From positions 124,001 to 188,000 of the forward strand of contig JABTUB010000001.1 in the NCBI GenBank assembly GCA_015075585.1: a stretch of 64,000 nucleotides of DNA. Reading direction: 5' to 3'. Shown one piece after another: positions 7,644-16,872 of the stretch (positions are counted from its first letter, which is position 1; each line of letters opens with the position of its first letter). This DNA is from Chloracidobacterium sp. GTDB taxonomy: Bacteria; Acidobacteriota; Blastocatellia; Pyrinomonadales; Pyrinomonadaceae. Both the position numbers and the translations under genes were made by a program. The notes beneath the pieces were generated by a model. That model worked only from the letters and a program-made list of their open reading frames with translations. It was not told the origin of the DNA and did no database searches.

Positions 7644-8540
7644 ATGACAGTAAAGACAGTTGCGGCAAGAGATATGAAGCTAGTTGAGAGGATTGTGGCG
7701 CCGCCGCCGAGGCATTGGGTAGGCGACGGGTTTCATGTGAGCGGATTTTTTCCGCACGGGCCGCTGACCGGCGAGCGGATGAGTCCGTTCTTTTTACTTG
7801 ATTACAACGCGAAGATGACGTTCGCTCCGCGTGAACGGCCGTACGGTGTCGGGCCGCATCCGCATCGCGGATTTGAGACGGTAACGATCGCATACAAGGG
7901 CAGGGTCGCGCACCACGACAGTCGGGGCGGCGGCGGCGTGATCGATGAGGGCGATGTTCAATGGATGACGGCGGGCAGCGGCCTGCTCCACAAAGAGTAT
8001 TACGAAAAGGAGTTCTCAAGCCGCGGCGGGACGTTCCACGTCGTGCAGCTTTGGGTAAACTTGCCCGCGAAAGACAAGATGACGCCGCCGAAGTATCAGG
8101 CGATCACGAATGCCGAGATGGGCCGCGTCGCTCTGCCGCTCGGCGGCGAAGCCGAGATCATCGCAGGCGAGTACAACGGCCAAAAGGGCCCGGCAACGAC
8201 ATTTACGCCCGTGCACCTGATCAATTTCCGTACGAAGGCGGGCGAGAAATTCGAGTTGTCGTATCCGGCGAGCTACACGACGGCGATCTTGGCGGTCGAA
8301 GGCTCGGCCTTGATCAACGGCGGAGAAACGCTGCCGCTCGATCACCTTGCGCTGTTCGAACGTTCGGGAGAGACCGTCTCGATCGAAACACCCGAAGACA
8401 GTGTGCTGCTAATGATGAGCGGCGAACCGCTTAACGAGCCGATCGCACAGTACGGGCCGTTCCTGATGAACACGCGCGAAGAACTCGAACAGGCGTTCGA
8501 CGACTATCGATCGGGCAAATTCGGCCATCTTGACGATTGA
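7644..8540 (+). CDS. Pirin family protein
   Basis: A 298-aa bicupin. The N-terminal cupin holds the pirin signature with metal ligands in PHPHRGFETVTI (about residues 72-83) and the downstream HHDSRGGGGVIDEGDVQWMTAGSGLLHKEYYE segment with the further His and Glu. The C-terminal cupin (about 165-275) ends with GEPLNEPIAQYGPFLMNTREEL, also typical. Bacterial pirins of this type can have quercetinase activity or bind other proteins; the role here is not known. A strong ribosome binding site (AAGGAGG) lies 9 nt before the ATG. The gene stands alone between two palindromic repeats. Confidence 0.93.
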   Translation: MTVKTVAARDMKLVERIVAPPPRHWVGDGFHVSGFFPHGPLTGERMSPFFLLDYNAKMTFAPRERPYGVGPHPHRGFETVTIAYKGRVAHHDSRGGGGVIDEGDVQWMTAGSGLLHKEYYEKEFSSRGGTFHVVQLWVNLPAKDKMTPPKYQAITNAEMGRVALPLGGEAEIIAGEYNGQKGPATTFTPVHLINFRTKAGEKFELSYPASYTTAILAVEGSALINGGETLPLDHLALFERSGETVSIETPEDSVLLMMSGEPLNEPIAQYGPFLMNTREELEQAFDDYRSGKFGHLDD

Positions 8541-8566
8541 TCGAAACCAGCCGAACGGTGAATGAC

Positions 8567-8632
8567 GCCACGAATGCACGAATAAATGCGGGCCGCACAT
8601 TATTTGTGCATTCGTATTAGTGCATTCGGGGC
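8567..8632. repeat. Palindromic repeat between convergent pirin and helicase genes
   Basis: The left arm GCCACGAATGCACGAATA (8567-8584) and the right arm TATTAGTGCATTCGGGGC (8615-8632) pair at 15 of 18 positions; the inner segment CACATTATTTGTGCATTCG adds a second partial copy of the right arm. Placed between convergent genes, it could act as a bidirectional transcription stop, but there is no long T run. The unit resembles the repeat at 7568-7625 in style. Confidence 0.65.
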
Positions 8633-8674
8633 TAGTTTTCCTTCAATGAAGGTTTAGTGCCGGTGTGAGGGCCA

Positions 8675-11600
8675 TCACGCGGGCATGTGCTGAAACGGCA
8701 AAAGCTTGCAGAATAGGTTAAGGAGCTGCATCGTCTCGATCGAATTCGGCGGCGTTGTCGCGATCCGCGGATCGGCGACCACAACGGCAAGGCATTTTGC
8801 CCGTGAGACCGCGACATTCACACGGTTCTTATTGAGGATGAAATTGATGCCGCGTGAGCCGTATTCGCCGAAACTCGAACACAGCGACAGTATGCAGACC
8901 GGCGCTTCCTGCCCTTGGAACAGATCAACGCTGCCGATGCGTGCACCATGCGGCAGCATCTGCTCAAGTTTGCGCACTTGTGCGTTATAAGGTGCGATAA
9001 AGAGAAAGTCAGACAGTTCAATAGGCACGGTCGTACCGGCCTTGTCGGTATAGAGGCGGCCGCGGAGGTGTTCGTAGATCTCAGTGATCTTCTCGGCCTC
9101 TTCATCGCTCGATTGGATGTCGCCGTCGTGTTCGACACCAAGGAACACGATGCCGTTTTGCCGCCATCCGCCATCCGCCGTGTCCGCTGATGCTATTGCC
9201 TGTCTCGCACAATCCTCAAAGGCGTGAAGGCGGCCCTCGTAAACGCTTTCGGATATGAATTGGCAGACCGCAGGATGCATACGCCTCGATTCGCCGAGAA
9301 AGATGCCGTAGTCGTCACGAACCACCGCGTGGAGCACCACATCGTCCTCGCGGCTGTTCTCGATGTCCTTTAAAGCATATTGCAGAGCCGAAAGCCTCGC
9401 GTCGCCGGGGTGCGAGCCTTGGATCGGCTGCTCCAACTGCATCTGATCGCCGAGCAGGACGAGGTTCTTTGCGTTGCCGCTCATTGCGATCACGTTCGCA
9501 AGCGGCACCTGCCCTGCCTCGTCGATGAACAGATGGTCAACCGGTTCGGGAAAGTCATCCCGTGAAAAAAGCCATGCGGTGCCGGCAAGGACGCCTTCAT
9601 GATAATTTTTGACAGCTTCGGCGGGTTTGTCTTCACAAAGGAGATCGGGATTGTCGCGAAAGACCGCGTCATCCTTATTACCGCCGACCTTGAAGCCGGC
9701 CAACGAGCGTCCTTGTTCTTTCAGTGTGCGGCCGCATGCGTCAAGCAGGTTGATGATCGCTTTATGGCTGTTGGACGTAATGCCGATACGCTTGCCGTCT
9801 GCGAGCAGGGCCGCGATCATATGCGAGGCCGTATAGGTTTTTCCCGTTCCGGGCGGGCCTTGAATGACAAGGCAGTCGCCGTCCATCTGCCTGGCGACCC
9901 TTATGGCAAGATCGACCGTCGTCTCGCCCTGCTTTTGAGGCAGGCCGGGCGGGACTTTGCGCGTAAGCAGCGAGTTTGCCGCCGCGTTCAAATTTCCGTT
10001 GAGATGAGAAGCCGCAACGGCGGTCAGCGCCTCCTGGATCGGCTTTTGTCTAACATACTCCAAGGGCACTAGCGAACCTCGCTGAGGGAATTCGCCTCCG
10101 AGTGCCGCAAGCTTATCTGCAGTGATCTTCAATTCCAGTGTGCCTGAATCGAGGTCGAGCGAGATGAGAGTGAACTCTACTTTATTTGCATGCGAGAAAA
10201 AGATAGTAGTTTCTTTGGCAGCATGGAGCTTACACTCCTGGGTAGGATCAAAACGGTACCGCTGTGCCAGCGACTTTTTTTCGGGATACGGCTCGCCTTC
10301 AGCCTCCACATCGGCGATACATTCGCTGTCATCGCGCAGGACATCGGCATCCGAGCCGCATCTTTCGAAGAACTTCCACCAGACGGGTTTTTGCTCGCGG
10401 CGGTGAAAGTCGATAAGATCGGCAAGCGTAAGCGATATATCATCCGCCTTTTCCCGAAGCCTCTCTCCGATCTCAAGCCGTGCTTGTATGACCGGGTCGA
10501 GCGGCTTGATCTCAAGTTCGTTGGGTGACAGATCAGCGGCGGCCGCCCGCACCGGCGGAATGCCTTTCTCGGCCGCGAGCCCTCTCAGCCACTTGGCGAG
10601 CATCGCGGTAGAGTCGCAGTCGTCCTTGTTGTAATCGCGTATCTCCTTGAGAATAGGGCTATTCTGCCAATCGCGAGGTTCGCCGCTTCCGATCCAGCGT
10701 GCGTAATGTACCACCGAACCGATCGACAGCGTAACGACGCCGGTGCGGCCTTGCGGCCAATAGATTCCCTCGACCTTTTTGATCGAATATCCCTGCTCGC
10801 CGATCCGGACGCCCTGCCTTACGATCTTATAAAGATCGCAAAAGACCTCGCGCTTCAGCAGCTGATCGACCTCTTCTTGCCGCGTGTCATGGAAAGTGCT
10901 CAGCCGCCGTACCGCAGCGACCTCATAGGCGGCGTAATGATATATGTGCATCAAAGGGTGCTTTTGCCAGCGGTCAAAGACCCAGTCGATGAATTGCTCG
11001 AACGCCTCTTTTTCGCCCTCTCTGTCGTGTGCCCAAAAGTCTATGAATTGGTATTCGCCGGTCACGGGATCGATGATCGTATTGCCGAACAGATATTCAA
11101 GGCCGCCGGGTATAAGCGGATAGCCTTCCATATCAAAGAAAACATCATACGGATCCTCTTCCGGAAGTGCGGCAAGCCCTACGGGACGGCCATTCTCGTC
11201 AACCGTCGGGAGAATGTCGAAGAGCGCGGCAGCGTTCTTATCGATCGTCCGCAGTTTGCGCGTTTCATTCTGCAGCCGCGCTTGGTGTTTCAGCTTTTCA
11301 AGAGATGCGGACGGCAGCTTGCTCACGTTGGAGATCGCGGTCTCGGCAAGTGCGGTTAGTGTACAGATGCCCACCTCGGCAAGCTTTTTGATCTGTCCTG
11401 CCGTGATACCGGCAACGCGTATCAAATGGTCTCTTTCATCAAGGTATGCGTCGGCATATTCCTGCCACTCATAGTGATCTGCCCCGGGATCTGGGATCGG
11501 GCATTGATCGAGGTCGGCGTCGTATGCACCCTGCATCTCAAGGAAACGCTCCTTAAGGTTGCGGTAATAATGGATAAAATCTTCGCTGCGCATCTCGATA

Positions 11601-12118
11601 CGCTCCGAAATGCCGTGGGCATCGGCCCCGAGGATAAGGCCGAACTTTTCGGGGAGCGGCTCGCCGGTCATTTCGGCATAGAGTTCCGAATAGGCGCAGA
11701 GCTGGACCGCGTAATACGGCTTGGGTGAATGGGCGAGCTTCGCATCCCAGATCTGGTAACGGCCGGTAGCTTCGTCGAGGATCATGAAGTCGGCATAGCC
11801 TTCAAAGAACTCGTTTGCGAGCTTTGCCTGATAGATGATGGGGTCGCGTCGGCGGATAGCCTCGAGCGTCACGCCGAGCTGATCGCCATATTCAACTTCG
11901 TAAAGCAGACCTTCCGAACCGCGAAGCTGTTCGAGTATCTTCCTCTCGTGGGCCTGACCGGTCTCGATGATCAGCCGGGCATCTTCCGATATCGCTTTTG
12001 GTGCCAAGACGCCCGGATTCTCGATGTGGTGCCGATCCATCCACGACGCAAACGGCGACTCAAGGAACCGCACGATATCCGTCGGTGAATAGATCAAACG
12101 CTCGGAAAACTTTTTCAT
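8675..12118 (-). CDS. TM0106-family RecB-like nuclease fused to an AAA/UPF1-type helicase
   Basis: An 1147-aa protein with three parts. Residues 1-200 form a RecB-family nuclease: the YQIWDAKLAHSPKPYYAVQLCAYSELYA segment supplies the D-x-K and Q..Y signature. Residues about 320-500 hold an RNase-H-like exonuclease domain (VFFDMEGYPLIPGGLEYLFG; the DxE motif). The C-terminal half is a superfamily 1B helicase with Walker A GPPGTGKT, Walker B FIDEAGQV, the LLGDQMQLEQP motif and the ending VNVAVSRAKCLAVVV. The domain order matches the TM0106 family of bacterial proteins thought to act in DNA repair or processing. It is transcribed alone; a tRNA lies upstream. Confidence 0.9.
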   Translation of the reverse strand: MKKFSERLIYSPTDIVRFLESPFASWMDRHHIENPGVLAPKAISEDARLIIETGQAHERKILEQLRGSEGLLYEVEYGDQLGVTLEAIRRRDPIIYQAKLANEFFEGYADFMILDEATGRYQIWDAKLAHSPKPYYAVQLCAYSELYAEMTGEPLPEKFGLILGADAHGISERIEMRSEDFIHYYRNLKERFLEMQGAYDADLDQCPIPDPGADHYEWQEYADAYLDERDHLIRVAGITAGQIKKLAEVGICTLTALAETAISNVSKLPSASLEKLKHQARLQNETRKLRTIDKNAAALFDILPTVDENGRPVGLAALPEEDPYDVFFDMEGYPLIPGGLEYLFGNTIIDPVTGEYQFIDFWAHDREGEKEAFEQFIDWVFDRWQKHPLMHIYHYAAYEVAAVRRLSTFHDTRQEEVDQLLKREVFCDLYKIVRQGVRIGEQGYSIKKVEGIYWPQGRTGVVTLSIGSVVHYARWIGSGEPRDWQNSPILKEIRDYNKDDCDSTAMLAKWLRGLAAEKGIPPVRAAAADLSPNELEIKPLDPVIQARLEIGERLREKADDISLTLADLIDFHRREQKPVWWKFFERCGSDADVLRDDSECIADVEAEGEPYPEKKSLAQRYRFDPTQECKLHAAKETTIFFSHANKVEFTLISLDLDSGTLELKITADKLAALGGEFPQRGSLVPLEYVRQKPIQEALTAVAASHLNGNLNAAANSLLTRKVPPGLPQKQGETTVDLAIRVARQMDGDCLVIQGPPGTGKTYTASHMIAALLADGKRIGITSNSHKAIINLLDACGRTLKEQGRSLAGFKVGGNKDDAVFRDNPDLLCEDKPAEAVKNYHEGVLAGTAWLFSRDDFPEPVDHLFIDEAGQVPLANVIAMSGNAKNLVLLGDQMQLEQPIQGSHPGDARLSALQYALKDIENSREDDVVLHAVVRDDYGIFLGESRRMHPAVCQFISESVYEGRLHAFEDCARQAIASADTADGGWRQNGIVFLGVEHDGDIQSSDEEAEKITEIYEHLRGRLYTDKAGTTVPIELSDFLFIAPYNAQVRKLEQMLPHGARIGSVDLFQGQEAPVCILSLCSSFGEYGSRGINFILNKNRVNVAVSRAKCLAVVVADPRIATTPPNSIETMQLLNLFCKLLPFQHMPA

Positions 12119-12534
12119 ATGCTTGTCGCTATCGAGATCGTGATCAATTCAATGGCTTCTTATCGAAGATCACAAAAACATTCTTCGCATTCGGCCGAAC
12201 TTTGGCCATCCGCTCCTCAGCCGACATTATTCAAAAAGAAAGCGTATTCGTAGTTTAGCCGTTGAGCGGTGAAACCGAAAGTAGGCACACGCTGCGCGAT
12301 TTTAGCCTCCCGCGGCAGTGTGGTGCTGCCGGCCGCATAAATTTGTCGATCTGCGGACGTTGAGTTGTAAATTCTACGAATTGATGTGATGGGGCATTTA
12401 GATGCCGAATGCTAATCTGCGGATGAACGCTTCCGGCTCCTCCGGGTCAAGAGCGGATGAACCGCTTCTCTGCGGGCAAAAAAACGAGACGGATCCATTG
12501 CGTTGAATCCGTCACGGTAAGTTATTGAAAATAT
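12119..12534. other. Non-coding stretch between helicase and tRNA-Asn
   Basis: About 415 bp with no convincing gene on either strand. The part next to the helicase start presumably carries its promoter, though I see no clear -35/-10 pair. The part next to the tRNA holds the terminator at 12478-12513. Nothing else stands out. Confidence 0.6.
12478..12513 (-). terminator. Rho-independent terminator after tRNA-Asn
   Basis: Read on the minus strand, the stem GACGGAT/ATCCGTC (12488-12494 and 12507-12513) closes a 12-nt loop, and the stem is followed after a short CTCG by seven Ts (the A run 12478-12484 on the plus strand). It begins about 20 nt after the tRNA 3' end, which is the expected place. 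Confidence 0.8.
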
Positions 12535-12609
<75 letters not shown>

Positions 12610-12828
12610 AGATGCGGCACGCCTTAGAGAAAGGCGAACCTTAAGGTTATGGGTTCCTCAAGGTGTTGTCAAGCGCGAGTTCAGCGTGCTTTTGCATAGT
12701 GAGGGTGTCGGTTAAACTTGTGGTTGGTGCGGGCTTTGCAGCGGCGATGCGAGGTGTGTCAGAAGGGCGGCAGAAGCGGCTTTTGACGTGCCGGAAAGGT
12801 GCCGGGCGGCGGCTCGAATATCGGCAAT

Positions 12829-14379
12829 ATGACCGTTGAACACGAATACATTCTGATACTGGATCTCGGCTCGCAATACACACAGTTGATCGCCCGGCGG
12901 ATACGTGAACAGGGCGTTTATTGCGAGATACATCCGTTCCATTCTGCGGCTCAGGCTATCGCATCGCGGCGGCCGAAGGGCATCATTCTTTCGGGCGGGC
13001 CTTCGAGTGTGAGTGATGAAGGGGCACCGCGGATCGACACTTCGATCTACGAGGCGGCGGGCGTGCCGATCCTCGGCATCTGTTACGGAATGCAGCTTGT
13101 CGCGGTCGATCTCGGCGGCAGGAGCGAACCTGCGGCCCGTCGCGAATACGGCCATGCAAAGTTAAAAGTGCTGAGCGGCAAGACCGCGCTTTTCAGCAAC
13201 CTGCCGTTCGAGCTGGATGTTTGGATGAGCCACGGCGATCACGTTACTGCGCTGCCGAAAGGTTTTGAGACAACAGCGACGACCGGCGATGTCATCACCG
13301 CGATGGAGAGTAATGAACGCGGCATATACTGCGTACAGTTCCATCCTGAGGTCAGCCATACGCCGCTCGGCAAAGAGATATTGCGAAATTTTGTTTTCGA
13401 CATTTGCGGCTGTCGGGGCGATTGGACGCCTGCCGGCTTTCAACGCGAAGAGATCGACAAGATACGCGCTGAGGTCGGGCCGGATCAGAAAGTGATATGC
13501 GGGCTTTCCGGCGGCGTTGATTCGACGGTCGCGGCCGTGCTTGTACACGAGGCGATCGGCGAACGGCAGACGTGCATATTTGTCAACAACGGGCTTCTGC
13601 GTTATCGCGAATTTGAGGACACGCTCGCTCTTTACCGCGACAAACTGCACCTGAATGTCATCGGTGTCGATGCATCGCAGGATTTTTACAGCGTACTCGC
13701 CGGTGTCGAAGACCCTGAAAAGAAGCGAAAGGCGATCGGGGCAAAGTTCATCGATATATTTCAGGCTGAGGCAGATAAGGTCGGCGGTGCAAAGTGGCTC
13801 GTGCAAGGGACGCTCTATCCGGACGTTATCGAATCGGTCAGCCTGCGCGGCTCGTCCGTTACGATCAAATCGCACCACAACGTCGGCGGCCTGCCCGAAA
13901 AGATGGATCTGCGGCTGCTCGAGCCGCTCCGCGAGCTTTTCAAGGACGAGGTCCGGCTTATCGGCAAGACACTCAACATTCCCGATGAGATACTGCAGCG
14001 GCACCCGTTCCCCGGGCCGGGGCTTGCCGTTCGCATTCTCGGCGAGGTTACGCCTGAAAAGGTCGAACTGCTGCAAAAGGCTGACCGTATCTTTAACGAA
14101 GAGCTTAAGCGAAGCGGCGCATATAAGGATGTGTGGCAAGCATTTGCGGTGCTGCTGCCGATACATTCGGTCGGCGTAATGGGCGATTTCCGCACTTATG
14201 AAAAGACGATCGCTCTTCGCGCCGTTACCTCGACCGACGGCATGACGGCGGATTGGGCTCGGCTGCCGCACGAACTTCTCGCGGCGGTCTCCTCACGCAT
14301 CACAAGCGAGGTGCGCGGCATCAACCGTGTCGTTTACGATATTTCATCAAAGCCGCCAAGTACGATCGAGTGGGAATAG
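12829..14379 (+). CDS. guaA: GMP synthase (glutamine-hydrolysing)
   Basis: A 516-aa enzyme that converts XMP to GMP with ATP and glutamine. The N-terminal class I amidotransferase domain has the nucleophile Cys85 in GICYGMQL and the His-Glu pair in VQFHPEVSHT. The ATP pyrophosphatase P-loop is GLSGGVDSTVA (about residue 217), followed by the dimerisation domain ending in RGINRVVYDISSKPPSTIEWE, the standard C-terminus. The ATG at 12829 starts the conserved region; an in-frame GTG at 12799 would add ten unconserved residues. It is convergent with the Dabb-domain gene. Confidence 0.97.
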   Translation: MTVEHEYILILDLGSQYTQLIARRIREQGVYCEIHPFHSAAQAIASRRPKGIILSGGPSSVSDEGAPRIDTSIYEAAGVPILGICYGMQLVAVDLGGRSEPAARREYGHAKLKVLSGKTALFSNLPFELDVWMSHGDHVTALPKGFETTATTGDVITAMESNERGIYCVQFHPEVSHTPLGKEILRNFVFDICGCRGDWTPAGFQREEIDKIRAEVGPDQKVICGLSGGVDSTVAAVLVHEAIGERQTCIFVNNGLLRYREFEDTLALYRDKLHLNVIGVDASQDFYSVLAGVEDPEKKRKAIGAKFIDIFQAEADKVGGAKWLVQGTLYPDVIESVSLRGSSVTIKSHHNVGGLPEKMDLRLLEPLRELFKDEVRLIGKTLNIPDEILQRHPFPGPGLAVRILGEVTPEKVELLQKADRIFNEELKRSGAYKDVWQAFAVLLPIHSVGVMGDFRTYEKTIALRAVTSTDGMTADWARLPHELLAAVSSRITSEVRGINRVVYDISSKPPSTIEWE

Positions 14380-14385
14380 GCTCGG

Positions 14386-14682
14386 CTACTCAGAGATAAA
14401 ATCAACCGAGACCGCGCGTTCTGTAAGTTCGCGTCCCATATCAATGACCTTTAGATGCTCAGCGTGAGTGCTGTAACGGTCAAGAGCCGCGCGATCGGCA
14501 AAGACCGCGACCAGGCCGGTATCGAATGAACGGTCGAGGTGCAGGATGTCGGCGCCCGCATCGAGCGAGACGATCTCGGGGATCACGCCTTTCAACGCCT
14601 TCAAGGCAGCGATATGCCGTTGACGCTCTTCGACAGTGGCGTCCGGTTTGTATTTCCAGCAAACGATATGTGTCAGCATCAT
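14386..14682 (-). CDS. Dabb-domain (stress-responsive alpha/beta barrel) protein
   Basis: A 98-aa protein matching the Dabb family of ferredoxin-like dimeric barrels: it opens with MLTHIVCWKYKPDATVEERQRHIAALKAL and ends with a Y-x-x-H-x-x-H-like segment (DRYSTHAEHLKVI). Members are found in stress-induced proteins and in small cyclases; the function here is unknown. It lies 9 bp downstream of the thioredoxin-like gene's stop on the same strand, so it is probably in that operon. Confidence 0.85.
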   Translation of the reverse strand: MMLTHIVCWKYKPDATVEERQRHIAALKALKGVIPEIVSLDAGADILHLDRSFDTGLVAVFADRAALDRYSTHAEHLKVIDMGRELTERAVSVDFISE

Positions 14683-14691
14683 TACCTCACG

Positions 14692-15212
14692 CTATTTCTT
14701 TGCGGGCGACCATTTTATTAAGAATTCCGTAAACTTCTCGAGGTCGTACGTTGACTTGTATTCGAGCAGGGCCGTGTCTTGGGAATGAAGCAGCTTACCC
14801 TCGCTTTCCAAGACATACAGATGAGGGTAGCCGGCCGCGGGCGGATATATCGACAGAAAGGCCCGGTTCTCATTCTCAGGGCTGAAATTGACCTTTACCC
14901 AAACAAAATTCTCGTCGCGGAGTTTAGCCAGTTCCGGATGCTCGAAAAAGAACTTATCCATATGGACGCACCAGATACACCACTCGCCGCCGAGGTCGAG
15001 GATGATATTGCTGCCCGACACGGAAGCCTTTTCGACGGCAACGGCGAGGTCGGCGTTCGGGTCGCGCGTCGGGTCAAAGCGTTCACGGATGAACTCTGCG
15101 GCTTTTGCCTTCGGGATACGTTTGCCCTTCGCTTCGAAGCAGCTTTTGATTGAGCATTCGCTGCGGAGCCGAGCAGCAGCAGGCACAGTACCGAAATAGT
15201 GAGTTTATTCAT
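14692..15212 (-). pseudogene. Secreted thioredoxin-family protein, frameshifted by a 5-bp tandem duplication
   Basis: The ATG at 15212 starts a clear signal peptide, MNKLTISVLCLLLLGSAANA, with a signal peptidase site before QSKAAS. The thioredoxin-like domain is in another frame: it carries the CxxC motif in GGEWCIWCVHMDK, then FSPENENRAFLSIYPPAAGYPHLYVLE with the cis-Pro region. The frames meet at a tandem CGAAG-CGAAG near 15130-15140; removing one copy restores a continuous reading AASKGKRIPKAKAAEF. As it stands the secreted thioredoxin cannot be made. If read in the second frame alone, an ORF from 15186 lacks a signal peptide. The start overlaps the decarboxylase stop by 8 bp. It may be a reversible slippage site or a sequencing error. 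Confidence 0.82.
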
Positions 15213-16668
15213 ACACCTTTGCTTCCTCACGGAATGCATCGTTCAAAAGCTTCCAGACTCGCGTAATGTGCCGCTCCTCGACACGGATGCTGCCGACCGA
15301 AAGCCGTATCGCGAAGCGGCCGTTAAGCTTGGTATGGGAGAGAAATGCTCCGCCCGAGGAGTTCACTCGTTCCAGGATCTTCCCGGTCAACGTGTCCTGC
15401 TGCTCATTGGTAAGCCCTTCTTTGCGGGTACGAAAACAGACCAATGCGAACGGCACGTCGGCAGCGAGTTCCCAATCGCTGCTTGCCTCGACCTTATCTG
15501 CCAGAAGCCTCGCGAGCCGGCAATGCTCACGCAGGCGTGCCTGCATCCCTTCAACACCGAAGTAGCGTATCGCGAACCAAAGCTTGAGCGCACGGAACCG
15601 ACGGCCGAGTTGGATGCCGTAGTCCATACCGTTCTTTACGTTCGACAGATCGTTCGTCCGCAGATATTCCGGCACAAGCGAAAAGGCGGTTTTCAGAGCT
15701 TCGAGATCCCTGCAATACAGAACCGAGAGGTCGAACGGCGTAAACAGCCACTTGTGCGGATTCATCACGATCGAATCTGCACGCTCCCAACCCTTAAAAT
15801 GCCCGCTCATCTCCGGCAAGATCGCCGCCGAACCCGCGTACGCCGCATCGACGTGCATCCAAATGCCGTACCGCTCGCAGATATCAGCGACGCGTTCCAC
15901 GGGATCGACGCTTGATGTCGAGGTCGTGCCGATGGTCGGTATTACGCAAATTGGCTGATAGCCGTCAGCGAGATCGTCCTCGATCGCCTCCGCAAGCTTT
16001 TGAGGGATCATCCGGAAGGCCTCATCGCTCTCGATCTTTCGAAGCGATCGTGTGCCGAGGCCGAGTGTAATGACGCCTTTGTCGATCGATGAGTGAACAT
16101 GTTCACTCGCGTAAACACGCATCAGCGGCACGTCATCACGCCCCGAAAGGCCCAGTTCACGGCTGTTCGAACACGCGCGTTCGCGGGCAGCGGCTACCGC
16201 ATGCATTGTCGAGACCGATGCGGTGTCATAAATGATCCCTTCAAACGTTTCCGGCAGATGCGTCATTTGCCGAAGCCAGTCGAGGACGAGATCTTCAAGC
16301 TCGGCAGACGCGGGAGCGGCCCTCCAGAGCATCGCTTTCATATCGAAGGCCGCTGCGAACATATCTGCAAATATGCCGACGCTGCTTGCCGATGTCGAAA
16401 AGAAGCCGTGAAAGTTAGGGTGATTCCAATGCGTTACTGCGGGCATTATCAGCGTATCAACGTCGTCCAGCACGTCGCTGAAGTCCTCGCCTTTGTCGGG
16501 CGGAGCGGCAGGGAGCGCGTCTTTCAAACGGCCGTATTCGTTTTGTGAAAGAACGGGAAACTCTTCGATATGCTCGAAATACTCGGCAAGCCGCTCAACG
16601 AGCCGGTGGCCGTAGCGGCGAAACTCATCGGCGGGCATATCGCCGAACGGTGCATTGTTTGATGTCAT
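15205..16668 (-). CDS. Pyridoxal-dependent decarboxylase (aromatic-L-amino-acid / group II family)
   Basis: A 487-aa fold-type I PLP enzyme. The substrate-binding segment HWNHPNFHGFFSTSASSVGI, the YASEHVHSSIDKGVITLGLG region, the cofactor Asp in WMHVDAAYAGSA and the Schiff-base Lys in NPHKWLFTPFDLS are all in place, which fits DOPA/tryptophan/tyrosine decarboxylases. I chose ATG at 16668; a GTG at 16713 would add 15 residues and neither has a clear ribosome binding site. It would turn an aromatic amino acid into an amine plus CO2 in the cytoplasm. The divergent neighbour is an amino-acid permease, which suggests uptake of the substrate or exchange with the product. Exact substrate is not decided by sequence. 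Confidence 0.9.
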   Translation of the reverse strand: MTSNNAPFGDMPADEFRRYGHRLVERLAEYFEHIEEFPVLSQNEYGRLKDALPAAPPDKGEDFSDVLDDVDTLIMPAVTHWNHPNFHGFFSTSASSVGIFADMFAAAFDMKAMLWRAAPASAELEDLVLDWLRQMTHLPETFEGIIYDTASVSTMHAVAAARERACSNSRELGLSGRDDVPLMRVYASEHVHSSIDKGVITLGLGTRSLRKIESDEAFRMIPQKLAEAIEDDLADGYQPICVIPTIGTTSTSSVDPVERVADICERYGIWMHVDAAYAGSAAILPEMSGHFKGWERADSIVMNPHKWLFTPFDLSVLYCRDLEALKTAFSLVPEYLRTNDLSNVKNGMDYGIQLGRRFRALKLWFAIRYFGVEGMQARLREHCRLARLLADKVEASSDWELAADVPFALVCFRTRKEGLTNEQQDTLTGKILERVNSSGGAFLSHTKLNGRFAIRLSVGSIRVEERHITRVWKLLNDAFREEAKVYE

Positions 16669-16715
16669 TGTTTGCACCGGTGTCGAATGGCAGTCCTCAA
16701 AATTAAATCTCACAC

Positions 16716-16743
16716 TCGACAGGACGGTTATTCCAAGTATAAT
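16716..16743 (+). promoter_or_regulatory. Possible sigma-70 promoter for the amino-acid permease
   Basis: TCGACA (16716-16721), a 16-bp spacer and a perfect TATAAT (16738-16743) lie in the divergent region between the decarboxylase and the permease. The leader to the permease ATG would be about 120 nt. Just downstream a 9-nt direct repeat, GCCAACGAY, appears twice at 16748-16773 and could bind a regulator. Confidence 0.45.
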
Positions 16744-16872
16744 ATTGCCAACGATAATCTCGCCAACGACAATACGTGAGAACTGCCTGCGGCAGCCGGC
16801 GGCAACACAAGAAAACGGAACTGAATGAAATGCTGAAAGCGGCCCATGCGGGATGCCGAAGCGGAAGAGAAT

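Noticed and set aside
13162..14271. Long minus-strand ORF (369 aa) across guaA
   Set aside because: It is a mirror of the intact guaA reading frame and has no recognisable domain; codon-third-base bias of guaA explains it.
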